Source: Desulfoprunum benzoelyticum (GTDB lineage Bacteria > Desulfobacterota > Desulfobulbia > Desulfobulbales > Desulfocapsaceae). Taken from it: a stretch of 64,000 nucleotides of DNA. This document shows positions 26,996 through 34,823 of this stretch, in pieces. Every line of letters starts with the position of its first letter. Within the stretch, counting starts at the first letter, position 1. The notes under the pieces are model-generated. The model was not told the DNA's origin. It saw only the letters and a program-made list of their open reading frames with translations, and made no database searches. The DNA is taken from positions 1 to 64,000 of the forward strand of contig NZ_JACHEO010000008.1 in NCBI RefSeq assembly GCF_014201505.1, written 5' to 3'. The position numbers and the translations under genes are program-made.

Positions 26996-27205
26996 CTACT
27001 CCAGAACCTCGAGGCAATCCTGCGGCAACCGATAGGTTCCCTTGTCTTCGAGGCTGACCTCGATGAGAGAGTCCGGGTCGTTGATCTGGGAATCCGGATC
27101 GGTGACGATGCCCCGGCTGCCGACCAGCCCGTCCATATACTCTTCCCAGCTTTCGTCGTTGCTGCGGCGCAGAACCCGCACCATCTGGCCTTTATGGAAT
27201 ACCAT
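26996..27205 (-). CDS. Small hypothetical protein (69 aa)
   Basis: A 69-residue acidic protein with MVFHKGQMVRVLRR at the N-terminus and SLEDKGTYRLPQDCLEVLE at the end; the pattern suggests a small SH3-like or KOW-like beta barrel, but I do not recognise a family. GAGGAG lies upstream of the ATG. It sits between the GltD-like and CBS genes on the same strand. Confidence 0.7.
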   Translation of the reverse strand: MVFHKGQMVRVLRRSNDESWEEYMDGLVGSRGIVTDPDSQINDPDSLIEVSLEDKGTYRLPQDCLEVLE

Positions 27206-27231
27206 CGTTGTTCTCCTCTATTCTCTGTTTT

Positions 27232-29397
27232 TCAAGGCGTAGGGATGACTGTGGAGCCGCCGTGATGTCCCTTTTTCCGGGCGCAGACATCGCATTGCAG
27301 GGCGTCGCCATTCTGGGGCGCCGGCGCCAACGCCCCCAGACGGCCACGGATGAAGGCCAGGTAGCGTTCGGTGCCGATGACCGCACCGCAGCTGGAGCAG
27401 AACAGCAGAGGTTGGCGGCTGAGTACGGTGCCGCACAGGGTGAGGATCCGCTCGGAGCCGCGATCCTCGATCCGCATCGCCCCGGTCGGACAGTTGGCAG
27501 CACAGGCACCACAGCTGATGCAGCGCTGCTCGGTGCGGCGGAAATCACTTTCATCGGGATGATCGAAGGAGAGGTAGCCGAGGGCCAGGGCGTCGACCCC
27601 CATCTTCTCCTTGCAGACCGTGACGCACTTGCCGCAGCGCCGGCAGATGTCGCACCGCAGACAGCGGCGGGCCTCTTCGCGGGCCTGGTTTTCGGTGTAA
27701 CCCAGTTCCACCTGCTGGAAGGTCGTGCGGCGGCGGTCGAGGCCGAGCAGCGCCATCTCCGGCCGTTTCAACGCCATCTTGGTGTGGGCCGGGACATCGA
27801 TGTAATCAATGCGCTGCTGCCGCACCGGCACCGGCGGCAGTTTTGGTTGCGGGATGCCGTCCAGATAGCGGTCGATGGCGATGGCCGCCCGTTTGCCGCC
27901 GCCGATGGCTTCGATGACCGTCGCCGGCCCGGTCACCGCGTCGCCGGCGGCAAAAATCCCAGGCAGGCTGGTTTCCATGGTGATGGTGTTGACGCGGATG
28001 GTATCGCGGTGGGTCCAGGAAAGCCCCGGCATACCCTCAAACCATTGCTGTTCGACCCGCTGGCCGATGGCGCTGATGATCGCATCAACGGGCATATCGA
28101 AGTCGCTGCCCTCGATCGGTTTGGGCGACTGGCGGTTGGAACCGGTCACTGTCACCAGTTTGGCCTTGAGGCAGCGCAGCGCCTGGACCCTGCCGCCTTC
28201 GCCGACTACCGCCATGGGCACGGTCAGCATTTCGAAACGCACCCCTTCCTCTTCCGCCTGCTCCACCTCTTCATGGTCGGCGGGCATTTCCTTGCGGGTA
28301 CGGCGGTAGGCGATGGTGACCTGCTCGCAGCCGAGGCGCAGGCAGGTGCGGGCAGCATCGATGGCGACGTTGCCGCCGCCGATGACCACGACGTTTCTGC
28401 CGGGACGGCGGCGCTCACCGAGAGCCACCCGGCGAAGGAAATCGACCGCCCCATGGACCTGGGGAAAATCGTTTTCGCCGGTGATGCCGAGGTTGAACGA
28501 AGCATGAGCCCCGACGGCAAAGAAGAAGGCCTCGAACCCATCGGCGCGCAGCGACTCCAGGTCTACGTCTTTGCCGAATCGGGTGTTGAAGGAGAACTCG
28601 ACCCCCAGTTCTTCGATCTTTGCGACCTCACGGTCGATGATGTCGTCCGGCAGGCGATAGCGCGGGATTCCGACCATGATCATGCCGCCGGCCCGGGGCA
28701 GGGCCTCGACGACCCGCACCGCATGACCGTGCAGGGCCAGGTAGTAGGCGGCGCTCAGGCCGCCCGGTCCGGCGCCGACAACGCAGACCTTGCGACCGGT
28801 GGCGGCGGCCTTCTGCGGATTGTGGTAGCGTCCCCAGGACATCGCCCGCTCGGCGGCGAAGGCCTTGAGAAACTTGATCGACACCGGAGTGTCGATCCGC
28901 GCCCGGACGCACATCATCTCGCAGGGCCGGGTGCAGACCAGGCCGCACACCCAGGGCAGAGGATTGTCGCGGCGAATGACCTCGATAGCCTCGTCGTCAT
29001 GGCCGAGGGCAATGAGCGACACATAGGTCGGGACGTCGATGCCGGCCGGGCAGGCCATCTGGCATGGGGCCGGGGTGAGATGGTCGCAGACCGAGGCGGT
29101 ACAGTTACGATCCAGGGCATGGCTGCGAAAGACCTCCTGGTACTCGGAGAGCCGTTCCTTGAGCCAGAGACCGGTCTCAACACCGGCCGGGTCGTCGGCA
29201 AAGGCACAGACTTCGGCTACCAGGGCATCGATGCTCGGGAGATGATCGGCGCCGGCCCGGGCGGCGACGATATCCTGGATCAGGGTGGCGATTTCCTCGA
29301 AGAGGCGGCGGCTGCGCGGATGGAGTATCCGACGGTTGACCGGGATCTTTTGCAATTCCAGCAAGGTCTCATGGACTGGGCACTGACTTGGGGTCAT
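27232..29397 (-). CDS. GltD/NfnB-like FAD-NAD(P) oxidoreductase with C-terminal ferredoxin
   Basis: A 721-residue flavoprotein. The N-terminal Fe-S region holds CQMACPAGIDVPTYV and CGLVCTRPCEMMC, as in glutamate synthase small subunits and SudA/NfnB proteins. The FAD motif is VVGAGPGGLSAAYYL and the NAD(P) motif VVIGGGNVAIDAART, followed by AAGDAVTGPATVIEAIGGGKRAA. The C-terminus carries ferredoxin motifs CDICRRCGKCVTVC and CISCGACAANC, plus two CxxC pairs (CSSCG, CDVCARKKG) like those in the NuoG-like gene. It is the likely NAD(P)H- or ferredoxin-coupled module of the molybdoenzyme complex. Confidence 0.88.
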   Translation of the reverse strand: MTPSQCPVHETLLELQKIPVNRRILHPRSRRLFEEIATLIQDIVAARAGADHLPSIDALVAEVCAFADDPAGVETGLWLKERLSEYQEVFRSHALDRNCTASVCDHLTPAPCQMACPAGIDVPTYVSLIALGHDDEAIEVIRRDNPLPWVCGLVCTRPCEMMCVRARIDTPVSIKFLKAFAAERAMSWGRYHNPQKAAATGRKVCVVGAGPGGLSAAYYLALHGHAVRVVEALPRAGGMIMVGIPRYRLPDDIIDREVAKIEELGVEFSFNTRFGKDVDLESLRADGFEAFFFAVGAHASFNLGITGENDFPQVHGAVDFLRRVALGERRRPGRNVVVIGGGNVAIDAARTCLRLGCEQVTIAYRRTRKEMPADHEEVEQAEEEGVRFEMLTVPMAVVGEGGRVQALRCLKAKLVTVTGSNRQSPKPIEGSDFDMPVDAIISAIGQRVEQQWFEGMPGLSWTHRDTIRVNTITMETSLPGIFAAGDAVTGPATVIEAIGGGKRAAIAIDRYLDGIPQPKLPPVPVRQQRIDYIDVPAHTKMALKRPEMALLGLDRRRTTFQQVELGYTENQAREEARRCLRCDICRRCGKCVTVCKEKMGVDALALGYLSFDHPDESDFRRTEQRCISCGACAANCPTGAMRIEDRGSERILTLCGTVLSRQPLLFCSSCGAVIGTERYLAFIRGRLGALAPAPQNGDALQCDVCARKKGHHGGSTVIPTP

Positions 29398-29552
29398 GGC
29401 AGGCTCTCACGGCAAACAAGGTGCAAGGTGGGCAAGGCGGCTGCAAACGGCAGACCTCGTCCAGCGGACAGATGTCCTGGCTCCCCACAGGGGGAGATAC
29501 GTATCTTCACGAGCTTCTTTCTTCACCAACCGAATATGAATCTACCGGGGCA

Positions 29553-30068
29553 CTAAAACGAGCTGTTTTCAAACGATGCTACCGATTCGGCATGGCGTTG
29601 TCGTTTCTTCTCGGTCATCGTCTGCCTTTCGCCGAACTCGAGACATTGGGTGGTGCAGGCGGTGACACAGGCCGGTTTCAGGCCCTGATCGATTCGATCC
29701 TTGCAGTAGTCGCATTTGACGACCTTGCCGAGTTCCGGATGCCACTGCGGTGCGCCCCAGGGACAGGCGGAAATGCAGGTTTTGCAGCCGACACAGAGAT
29801 CATGGTCGACAAAGACAATGCCGTCGCTCGCCCGCTGCTGCATGGCGCCGGTGGGACAGGCGGCAACGCACCAGGGGTTCTCGCAGTGAAAGCAGAGCAT
29901 GAAGACATAGGCGGTTCGCGGCAGACCGCCGATCAGTTTCGGCCCGACCTCGACGATCTGGCACAGACGCGGACCCGGCGGCAGACTTTTATTGGACTTG
30001 CACTGGATTTCACAGGCATGGCAGCCAATGCATTTGCGGGTATCCTGGGCGAGATGGTACCGGCTCAT
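29553..30068 (-). CDS. PsrB/DmsB-type four-cluster ferredoxin subunit
   Basis: A 171-residue ferredoxin with the four Cys-group pattern of DMSO-reductase family beta subunits: CIGCHACEIQC, CFHCENPWCVAAC, CVGCKTCISAC and CDYCKDRIDQG...CVTAC. It would relay electrons to or from the molybdoenzyme. The ATG at 30068 has AAGGAG seven bases upstream; a TTG one codon earlier is less likely. No PsrC/DmsC membrane anchor gene is nearby. Confidence 0.9.
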   Translation of the reverse strand: MSRYHLAQDTRKCIGCHACEIQCKSNKSLPPGPRLCQIVEVGPKLIGGLPRTAYVFMLCFHCENPWCVAACPTGAMQQRASDGIVFVDHDLCVGCKTCISACPWGAPQWHPELGKVVKCDYCKDRIDQGLKPACVTACTTQCLEFGERQTMTEKKRQRHAESVASFENSSF

Positions 30069-30124
30069 CAAAATTCTCCTTTAATCAATAGTTCAACGCA
30101 ACATGGCACATGTTGCCGCAGTCC

Positions 30125-30592
30125 TCAGTCACCCATTTCAGCCATGTAGACGTCAAGGGTGCCCTCAAGGGCGAGTTTGTGCTTCGCCTCTTCCTGGCAA
30201 AGCATCTTGAAAACATTCCGCGCTCCCTCGTCTTCGGCCTTGGCGAGCAGGAGATTATAGAGCTCCAGCGCCTTTTCCTCCCGCTGGGCGGCGAGCATGA
30301 GGATGTCGCGGTACGACATGCCCGGCGTGTACACAAGGTCCGTCATGTAGTTGCTGCGCTTGATGTCGACGATCCAGGTGAACCGGTAATCGTCGAGAGC
30401 GCCGCCTCCACCGCCGCCTTTGAGATCTTCGAGAAGACGGCGGTGCTTGTCCTCTTCAGCGGCGAACTGAAAAAAGAGGTCCTTTGTCCCTCCCCGGGCT
30501 TCTTTTTCGCCGACCCGACGATAAAAGTCGGCGGACTCCTGCTCCTGGGTGATGGCGAAATCGATGATGGCGGTCAAGTCATTAAAGTCCAT
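30125..30592 (-). CDS. Ferritin-like/rubrerythrin-family diiron protein
   Basis: A 155-residue ferritin-like protein with paired carboxylate motifs EQESADFYRR, AAEEDKHRRLL, REEKALELYN and CQEEAKHKLAL. There is no rubredoxin domain. A Gly run (KGGGGGGALDD) links the two helix pairs. It lies 57 bases upstream of the PsrB-like gene and is probably the first gene of the molybdoenzyme operon, where it may guard Fe-S enzymes against oxygen or peroxide. Confidence 0.82.
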   Translation of the reverse strand: MDFNDLTAIIDFAITQEQESADFYRRVGEKEARGGTKDLFFQFAAEEDKHRRLLEDLKGGGGGGALDDYRFTWIVDIKRSNYMTDLVYTPGMSYRDILMLAAQREEKALELYNLLLAKAEDEGARNVFKMLCQEEAKHKLALEGTLDVYMAEMGD

Positions 30593-30816
30593 AGTTCGTC
30601 TTCAAAGTTCGTAAGCAATAATAGTGGGGGTGACCAGGCAGTTGCCTGCTGCGGATCTTCGTAACAGCCCAACCCAGCGCAAGATCATCCGTATTCAATG
30701 GGTTAAAAGTACTTTGTCAACGCTCGCTTGACAATCATTTCTACCCCGACCGGCAAACGCCCGGTTCCCCGGCATCGGCGGACGAGCCGACGATGCCGGG
30801 TTCGTTCGGATACAGG

Positions 30817-30875
30817 AACACGGCAGGCGGGAAGATGATCCCCATGGGTCGACACATGCGCCTGCCGTGTTTTTT
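30817..30875 (+). terminator. Plus-strand terminator-like hairpin
   Basis: Arms AACACGGCAGGCG / CGCCTGCCGTGTT followed by TTTTTT on the plus strand. No plus-strand gene lies nearby upstream, so it may block antisense transcription or end an unseen small transcript. Confidence 0.55.
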
Positions 30876-30909
30876 CCGCCGCAACCTGCACACGGCACAG
30901 TACCAGAGA

Positions 30910-30942
30910 CCGATGGCATGAAACCTGATTTCATGCCATCGG
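30910..30942 (-). terminator. Perfect hairpin after the TauE/SafE genes
   Basis: A 14-bp perfect stem with a five-base loop lies 25 bases after the stop of the minus-strand transporter gene. No U-tract follows, so termination is an inference. Confidence 0.5.
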
Positions 30943-30966
30943 CGGAGTTTGTCCTCCAGGGATGTA

Positions 30967-31356
30967 TCAATAGATCCCCAGCAGGTTGAGGGCCAGCAGC
31001 AGCAGACCGACACAGGCCACCCGCTTGACCACCAGCGGGCTGACCCGTTTGGCGATCTGCGGCCCGATATAGCCGCCGAGCAGGGCCGCCGGGAACATGG
31101 CGAGGAAGAAGATCAGGTCGAAGTTGCCGAACTGATAGTGGCGCATCGTGCTGATCGAGGTGTTGAAGAAGATCGCCAGCAGCGAGCTGCCGACGACCAG
31201 ATACATCGGCAGCCGCAGGGCTACCGTCATCAGCGGCACCATGAAGGGGCCGCCGCCGAAACCGAACATCGACGACATGATGGCGATGAGGAAACCGCCG
31301 ATGCAGCCGACTACCATGTTGACCTTAAATTCCTGGCCCCAGAATTCTACTTTCAT
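30967..31356 (-). CDS. TauE/SafE transporter, C-terminal-half-like protein
   Basis: A 129-residue membrane protein with about four hydrophobic segments and the TauE/SafE repeat motif (MFGFGGGPFMVPLM). One TauE/SafE repeat is about this size, and the complete permease needs two. The partner repeat is at the C-terminus of the adjacent gene (31383-32600), 26 bases upstream. The two proteins probably assemble into one sulfite/organosulfur-type exporter. AAGGAG precedes the ATG. Confidence 0.82.
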   Translation of the reverse strand: MKVEFWGQEFKVNMVVGCIGGFLIAIMSSMFGFGGGPFMVPLMTVALRLPMYLVVGSSLLAIFFNTSISTMRHYQFGNFDLIFFLAMFPAALLGGYIGPQIAKRVSPLVVKRVACVGLLLLALNLLGIY

Positions 31357-31382
31357 ATTTTATATCTCCTTGTATTGAAAGA

Positions 31383-32600
31383 TTATTTTCCCTTGGTTGC
31401 TTCTTCGGCGCGTTTCTTGAACTCCTTGAGAATGGCCTGTTCCTTCTTGTTCTTGGCGAGATAGCCGGGCGTCGTCTGCCAGAACATCAGGGCGGCAAGA
31501 ACGATCAGGATCCAGCCGAAGGCGAATTTGAACTGAGCCAGGGTGATCATCTCGGTCAGCTTGGGGCCGATAAAACCGCCGAGCAGCATGGCGCAGCCGA
31601 TGCTGGCGCCGAGCTTCCAGTTGATAAATTTGATCTTCGAATAGTTCAAGATACCGCTGCCCTGGGAGAAGAGGACGGTCGGGGTGACGGTGCCGGCAAC
31701 GATGGTGTGCGGCAGGGCCGGAAACAGGGTGACCAGCAGCGGGTTCAAGATAAAGCCGCCGCCGGCGCCCATCAGTACGCCGAAGATGGCGACAACCAGG
31801 GTCAGCACGAAGGGGTAGATCAGGTTCATGCTGGTGCCGGCGTTACCCATGTAGACGGTGGGGAAGGAAATCTTGTTGTCGAACACTGCCGGCTCGCTCT
31901 TGGCCTGGTTGTCGACCACGGCGACAATGTTATACTTGCCGGGCGCCAGACCGCTGCGGATATTGACGTCGGCAGTGTAGGAGCCATCCGGCTGGACGTC
32001 GATGACCGCGCCGAACACCTTGTCAATGCTGCGGAAGCGGGCCTTGACCAGTTGCATCGACCGCTTCTTGGTCTCCTTCTCGTCCATGGCCGGCAGCTGT
32101 TTGCCACGGCTGCCGACGATGCTGGCCATCAGGGTCGACTGGAAATGGTCGATCTTGATCCTGGGCGGCACCGAGTAGGCAACATCGGCGCCGAGATCCT
32201 TCAGCAGGGCCGAATAGCTCCACTTGTTGCCGGCTTTCTTGGCCTCGTCGATCGTCGGCTGCAGGTCTTTCTGCACAAAGATCTTGTAGTAGGCCGGCAT
32301 CTCGCCGGACAGGTAGAAGATATACGGCCTCTTTCCGGTCTCCTTGTCCTTCTCGCTATCGAAGCGGCTGGCCCGCACATCATGATCCTCGGACCAGACC
32401 TCGAGATAGACCGCTTTGCCGGGCTCGGCCTGGCCGCTGACCTTGATCGTGCCGCCGTTTTTCAGCTCCGTCTTGTCGATCGCGATCGTCGGCGCCGCTG
32501 TTGCGTCGCCGCTCTCGACCGCATGTCCCGCCTGGGCGCCAAGCAACATCACCATCGCCAGGCCGAGCCATGGCAAGATTCTGAATCTGCTTTTCATCAT
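31383..32600 (-). CDS. TauE/SafE-like membrane protein with large N-terminal periplasmic domain
   Basis: A 405-residue protein. A signal peptide (IPrich core ILPWLGLAMVMLLGAQAGHA) is followed by about 230 periplasmic residues with Ig-like features (APTIAIDKTELKNGGTIKVSGQAEPGK). Then come about four membrane segments with the TauE/SafE motif (GVLMGAGGGFILNPLLV) and a charged cytoplasmic tail. It holds one TauE repeat; the other is the next gene. Transport of a sulfur oxyanion or sulfonate is the family expectation; the periplasmic domain may bind substrate. AAGGAG lies upstream of the start. Confidence 0.83.
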   Translation of the reverse strand: MMKSRFRILPWLGLAMVMLLGAQAGHAVESGDATAAPTIAIDKTELKNGGTIKVSGQAEPGKAVYLEVWSEDHDVRASRFDSEKDKETGKRPYIFYLSGEMPAYYKIFVQKDLQPTIDEAKKAGNKWSYSALLKDLGADVAYSVPPRIKIDHFQSTLMASIVGSRGKQLPAMDEKETKKRSMQLVKARFRSIDKVFGAVIDVQPDGSYTADVNIRSGLAPGKYNIVAVVDNQAKSEPAVFDNKISFPTVYMGNAGTSMNLIYPFVLTLVVAIFGVLMGAGGGFILNPLLVTLFPALPHTIVAGTVTPTVLFSQGSGILNYSKIKFINWKLGASIGCAMLLGGFIGPKLTEMITLAQFKFAFGWILIVLAALMFWQTTPGYLAKNKKEQAILKEFKKRAEEATKGK

Positions 32601-32651
32601 TCCTTTCTCCTTGTTGAAAAATCGTTTGATTTGTCATGCGCTCATCGTCTC

Positions 32652-34304
32652 CTAGAGATCGACGATGCGCGTTTCCCCTACATAATCACGGCTCGAATAA
32701 CCGGTCATGACCGTCATCTTGGCCGTCAGTTCGCTGATCGTTTTCAGGTTCCGCACCACGGTCCTGATATCCTCTTCCAGCTCGCTGCCGGCGAGATCGC
32801 CCTCCATCATCTGGGCGGTGCCGAGAGCGGCAAAGAGTGGCGAGTTGATCTCGTGGGCGACGGCGCCGGCCATCTCGATCACCCCCGCCAGCTTGCTCCG
32901 TTCGGCCTGCTCCGCCTCGAGACGGCGCTGGGCGGTGATATCGCGGATGATCTCGATGACGAACTCGATCGCCCCCGATTCACCGGTCATCGGCGTCGCC
33001 GTCCGTTCGTACCACCGGGTTCCGTCCTCCGCCTGCACCTGCTGGACGGAAATGGCCATCCGACCGGTGGTCATAACCTGTTGCATCGGACAGGGCGGAT
33101 TTCCTTCGACCGCCTGGCACAGGCGACCGTACTCCATCCCCAGAAACTCGGACTCCTGCAGGCCGTTGATCTCGAGAAAGGCGCGATTGGCCATGACCGC
33201 CCGGCCCTGCCGGTCGACCACCAGCAACTGCGGCCGGATACAGTCGAGGATATTGGCCAGGAAGCGCTCATGCTCCTCGATCTGGTTGAACAGCAGGGTG
33301 ATCTTGCGATAGGTCCGGGCGTTGGTGATCGCCGACCCTCCGGCCTCGGCCACGGCCAGGGAGAAATCGATCTCCGTCTGGCTGAAGGTCCTTCTTTCCC
33401 GGGCCAGGACCCTGATGATGCCGATGACCTCGTCCATGACCTTGATCGGCACCGCCAGCAGCGAGCGAATCCCCTCTTTCTCCATGTGCTCGTGGTACTG
33501 CACCCGATCGTCCCGAGCGACATCCTGGATCGCCACCGCCTCGCCCCGCAGGGCCTGAATGGTGTTCTTCTCGTCGACGACCTCGCCCCTGTCCAGATAT
33601 TCCGGCGACAAGCCGGCGCTGGCGGCCAGGACCAGATCATTCGACTGCGGGGTCAGCAGACGGATGGTGCAGCCCTGGGCCCGCAGGCTCCTGGGCAGCA
33701 ATTCAACGATGGTCTGCAGGACCCTGTCGAGATCAAGGGTCGAATTGACCAGCTGCGAGATCGACTGCAGCTCGTGCAGAAAATCGACCTGCTGTTCCAA
33801 TTGTCTGAACATCCGGCCATTGGAGATGGCGATACCAATCTGCTCGGCCAGGGCCACCGAAAACAGAATCTCATCCTCGGCAAACTCACGCGGTGTCCGG
33901 GTGAGCAGGCGCATGATGCCGATCACCCGTTCCTGAAAGGCGATCGGCAGGGTCAGGACCGACTCGATGCCCTCCCGCAGCGCCGCCTCGCGGAACGAGC
34001 GATGGGGGCTGTCCGCCACCGCTCTCATCGCCACCGGGTGACCCGAAGCCGCGGTGGCGATGGTCTCCCGCGAATCGACGTCCGGCCGGGCCAGGTATTC
34101 CGGCGACAGGCCGGCGGCAGCACCGAGGACGAAGGCGCCGCTGGCCTGATCGAGCAACCTGATCGTGCAGGCGTCGATGGCGAGGAGTTCGGGCAGGCTG
34201 TGGACGATATTGGCCATGACCTGGTGGGAATCACGGACCATCGAGATCATCCGCGTCACCTGGTGGAAGACCTGCAGATATCGATATTCCCTGCTATTGT
34301 CCAT
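32652..34304 (-). CDS. GAF-GAF-PAS-HisKA sensor protein lacking a kinase ATPase domain
   Basis: A 550-residue sensor. Two GAF domains (about residues 15-170 and 190-350) each carry the repeated phrase ACTIRLL/GCTIRLL...AAGLSPEYL. A PAS domain follows near 365-480 and then a HisKA helix with GAVAHEINSPLFAALGTAQ, including the phosphoacceptor His. The protein ends about 50 residues later (GETRIVDL), so there is no HATPase domain with N, G1 or G2 boxes. It might be phosphorylated by the neighbouring full kinase. The start at 34304 is favoured by similarity, but its ribosome site is weak; up to 12 more residues are possible. Confidence 0.85.
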   Translation of the reverse strand: MDNSREYRYLQVFHQVTRMISMVRDSHQVMANIVHSLPELLAIDACTIRLLDQASGAFVLGAAAGLSPEYLARPDVDSRETIATAASGHPVAMRAVADSPHRSFREAALREGIESVLTLPIAFQERVIGIMRLLTRTPREFAEDEILFSVALAEQIGIAISNGRMFRQLEQQVDFLHELQSISQLVNSTLDLDRVLQTIVELLPRSLRAQGCTIRLLTPQSNDLVLAASAGLSPEYLDRGEVVDEKNTIQALRGEAVAIQDVARDDRVQYHEHMEKEGIRSLLAVPIKVMDEVIGIIRVLARERRTFSQTEIDFSLAVAEAGGSAITNARTYRKITLLFNQIEEHERFLANILDCIRPQLLVVDRQGRAVMANRAFLEINGLQESEFLGMEYGRLCQAVEGNPPCPMQQVMTTGRMAISVQQVQAEDGTRWYERTATPMTGESGAIEFVIEIIRDITAQRRLEAEQAERSKLAGVIEMAGAVAHEINSPLFAALGTAQMMEGDLAGSELEEDIRTVVRNLKTISELTAKMTVMTGYSSRDYVGETRIVDL

Positions 34305-34432
34305 CTCCGCCCATCCCCTTTCCGTCATCCGTCGCCGCATCGTTCATTGCCATCTCGAAACCGGCTGCCCATCATCCGATTGAAGCTGTGGCCAATCGCC
34401 GCCGGACGATGTGTGCCGCCACTGGAATTCTG

Positions 34433-34798
34433 TCATTTTTTACCTTTGAGGACCTTCTCGACCTTGTCTTCCAGCTCATCCTTGTCGATCGGCTTGACGC
34501 AGTATTCATCGGCGCCGAGCTGCATCGCCTCCCGCGCCGTCTCGACCGTCGGGTACCCGGTCAGCATGATTGCATGCATGGTCGGACAGGCCTGTTTCAT
34601 CAGCCCCAGAACCTCTATGCCGCTCATCTTCTGCAGCTTGATATCGAGAATGGCGAGATCGACCGGGTGCGCCTTCACAAACTCCAGAGCCGCATCCTCC
34701 TCGGTAAAGGTATGAACCGTATGCCCCTTCCTCGTCAGGATCTTGCCGACCAGCACCGTTGCGTCGAAAACATCGTCAAGTACCAGTATTTCCGCCAT
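34433..34798 (-). CDS. Single-domain response regulator
   Basis: A 121-residue receiver domain. The acidic pocket LVLDD, phosphorylated Asp in LAILDIKLQKMSG, Thr in IMLTGYP and Lys in CVKPIDKDEL are all in place. No output domain is attached. The ATG at 34798 has GGAGG five bases upstream. It lies between the complete kinase (34824-36404) and the ATPase-less sensor, so it may shuttle phosphate between them. Confidence 0.9.
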   Translation of the reverse strand: MAEILVLDDVFDATVLVGKILTRKGHTVHTFTEEDAALEFVKAHPVDLAILDIKLQKMSGIEVLGLMKQACPTMHAIMLTGYPTVETAREAMQLGADEYCVKPIDKDELEDKVEKVLKGKK

Positions 34799-34823
34799 TT
34801 GTTCCTCCATTGTCGTGACCATT

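Larger units (their letters stand above)
30593..30966. other. Intergenic region with three hairpins
   Basis: A 370-base gap between the split TauE gene and the ferritin-like gene. It contains an imperfect inverted repeat at 30768-30800, a hairpin with a T-run at 30817-30875, and a perfect 14-bp hairpin (CCGATGGCATGAAA and its complement, loop CCTGA) at 30910-30942 just after the TauE stop. No coding frame is credible. The molybdoenzyme promoter should be near 30600-30720. Confidence 0.6.

Noticed and set aside
34418..34424. GCCACTG, the B12-box core of cobalamin riboswitches
   Set aside because: It lies between signalling genes, without the other conserved riboswitch elements and not upstream of a corrinoid gene; chance occurrence.
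31707..34715. 1002-aa plus-strand open frame
   Set aside because: It spans several minus-strand genes with clear families (TauE-like, sensor, receiver) in antisense and crosses their intergenic gaps; the sequence is rich in H, D, R and Q as antisense frames usually are.
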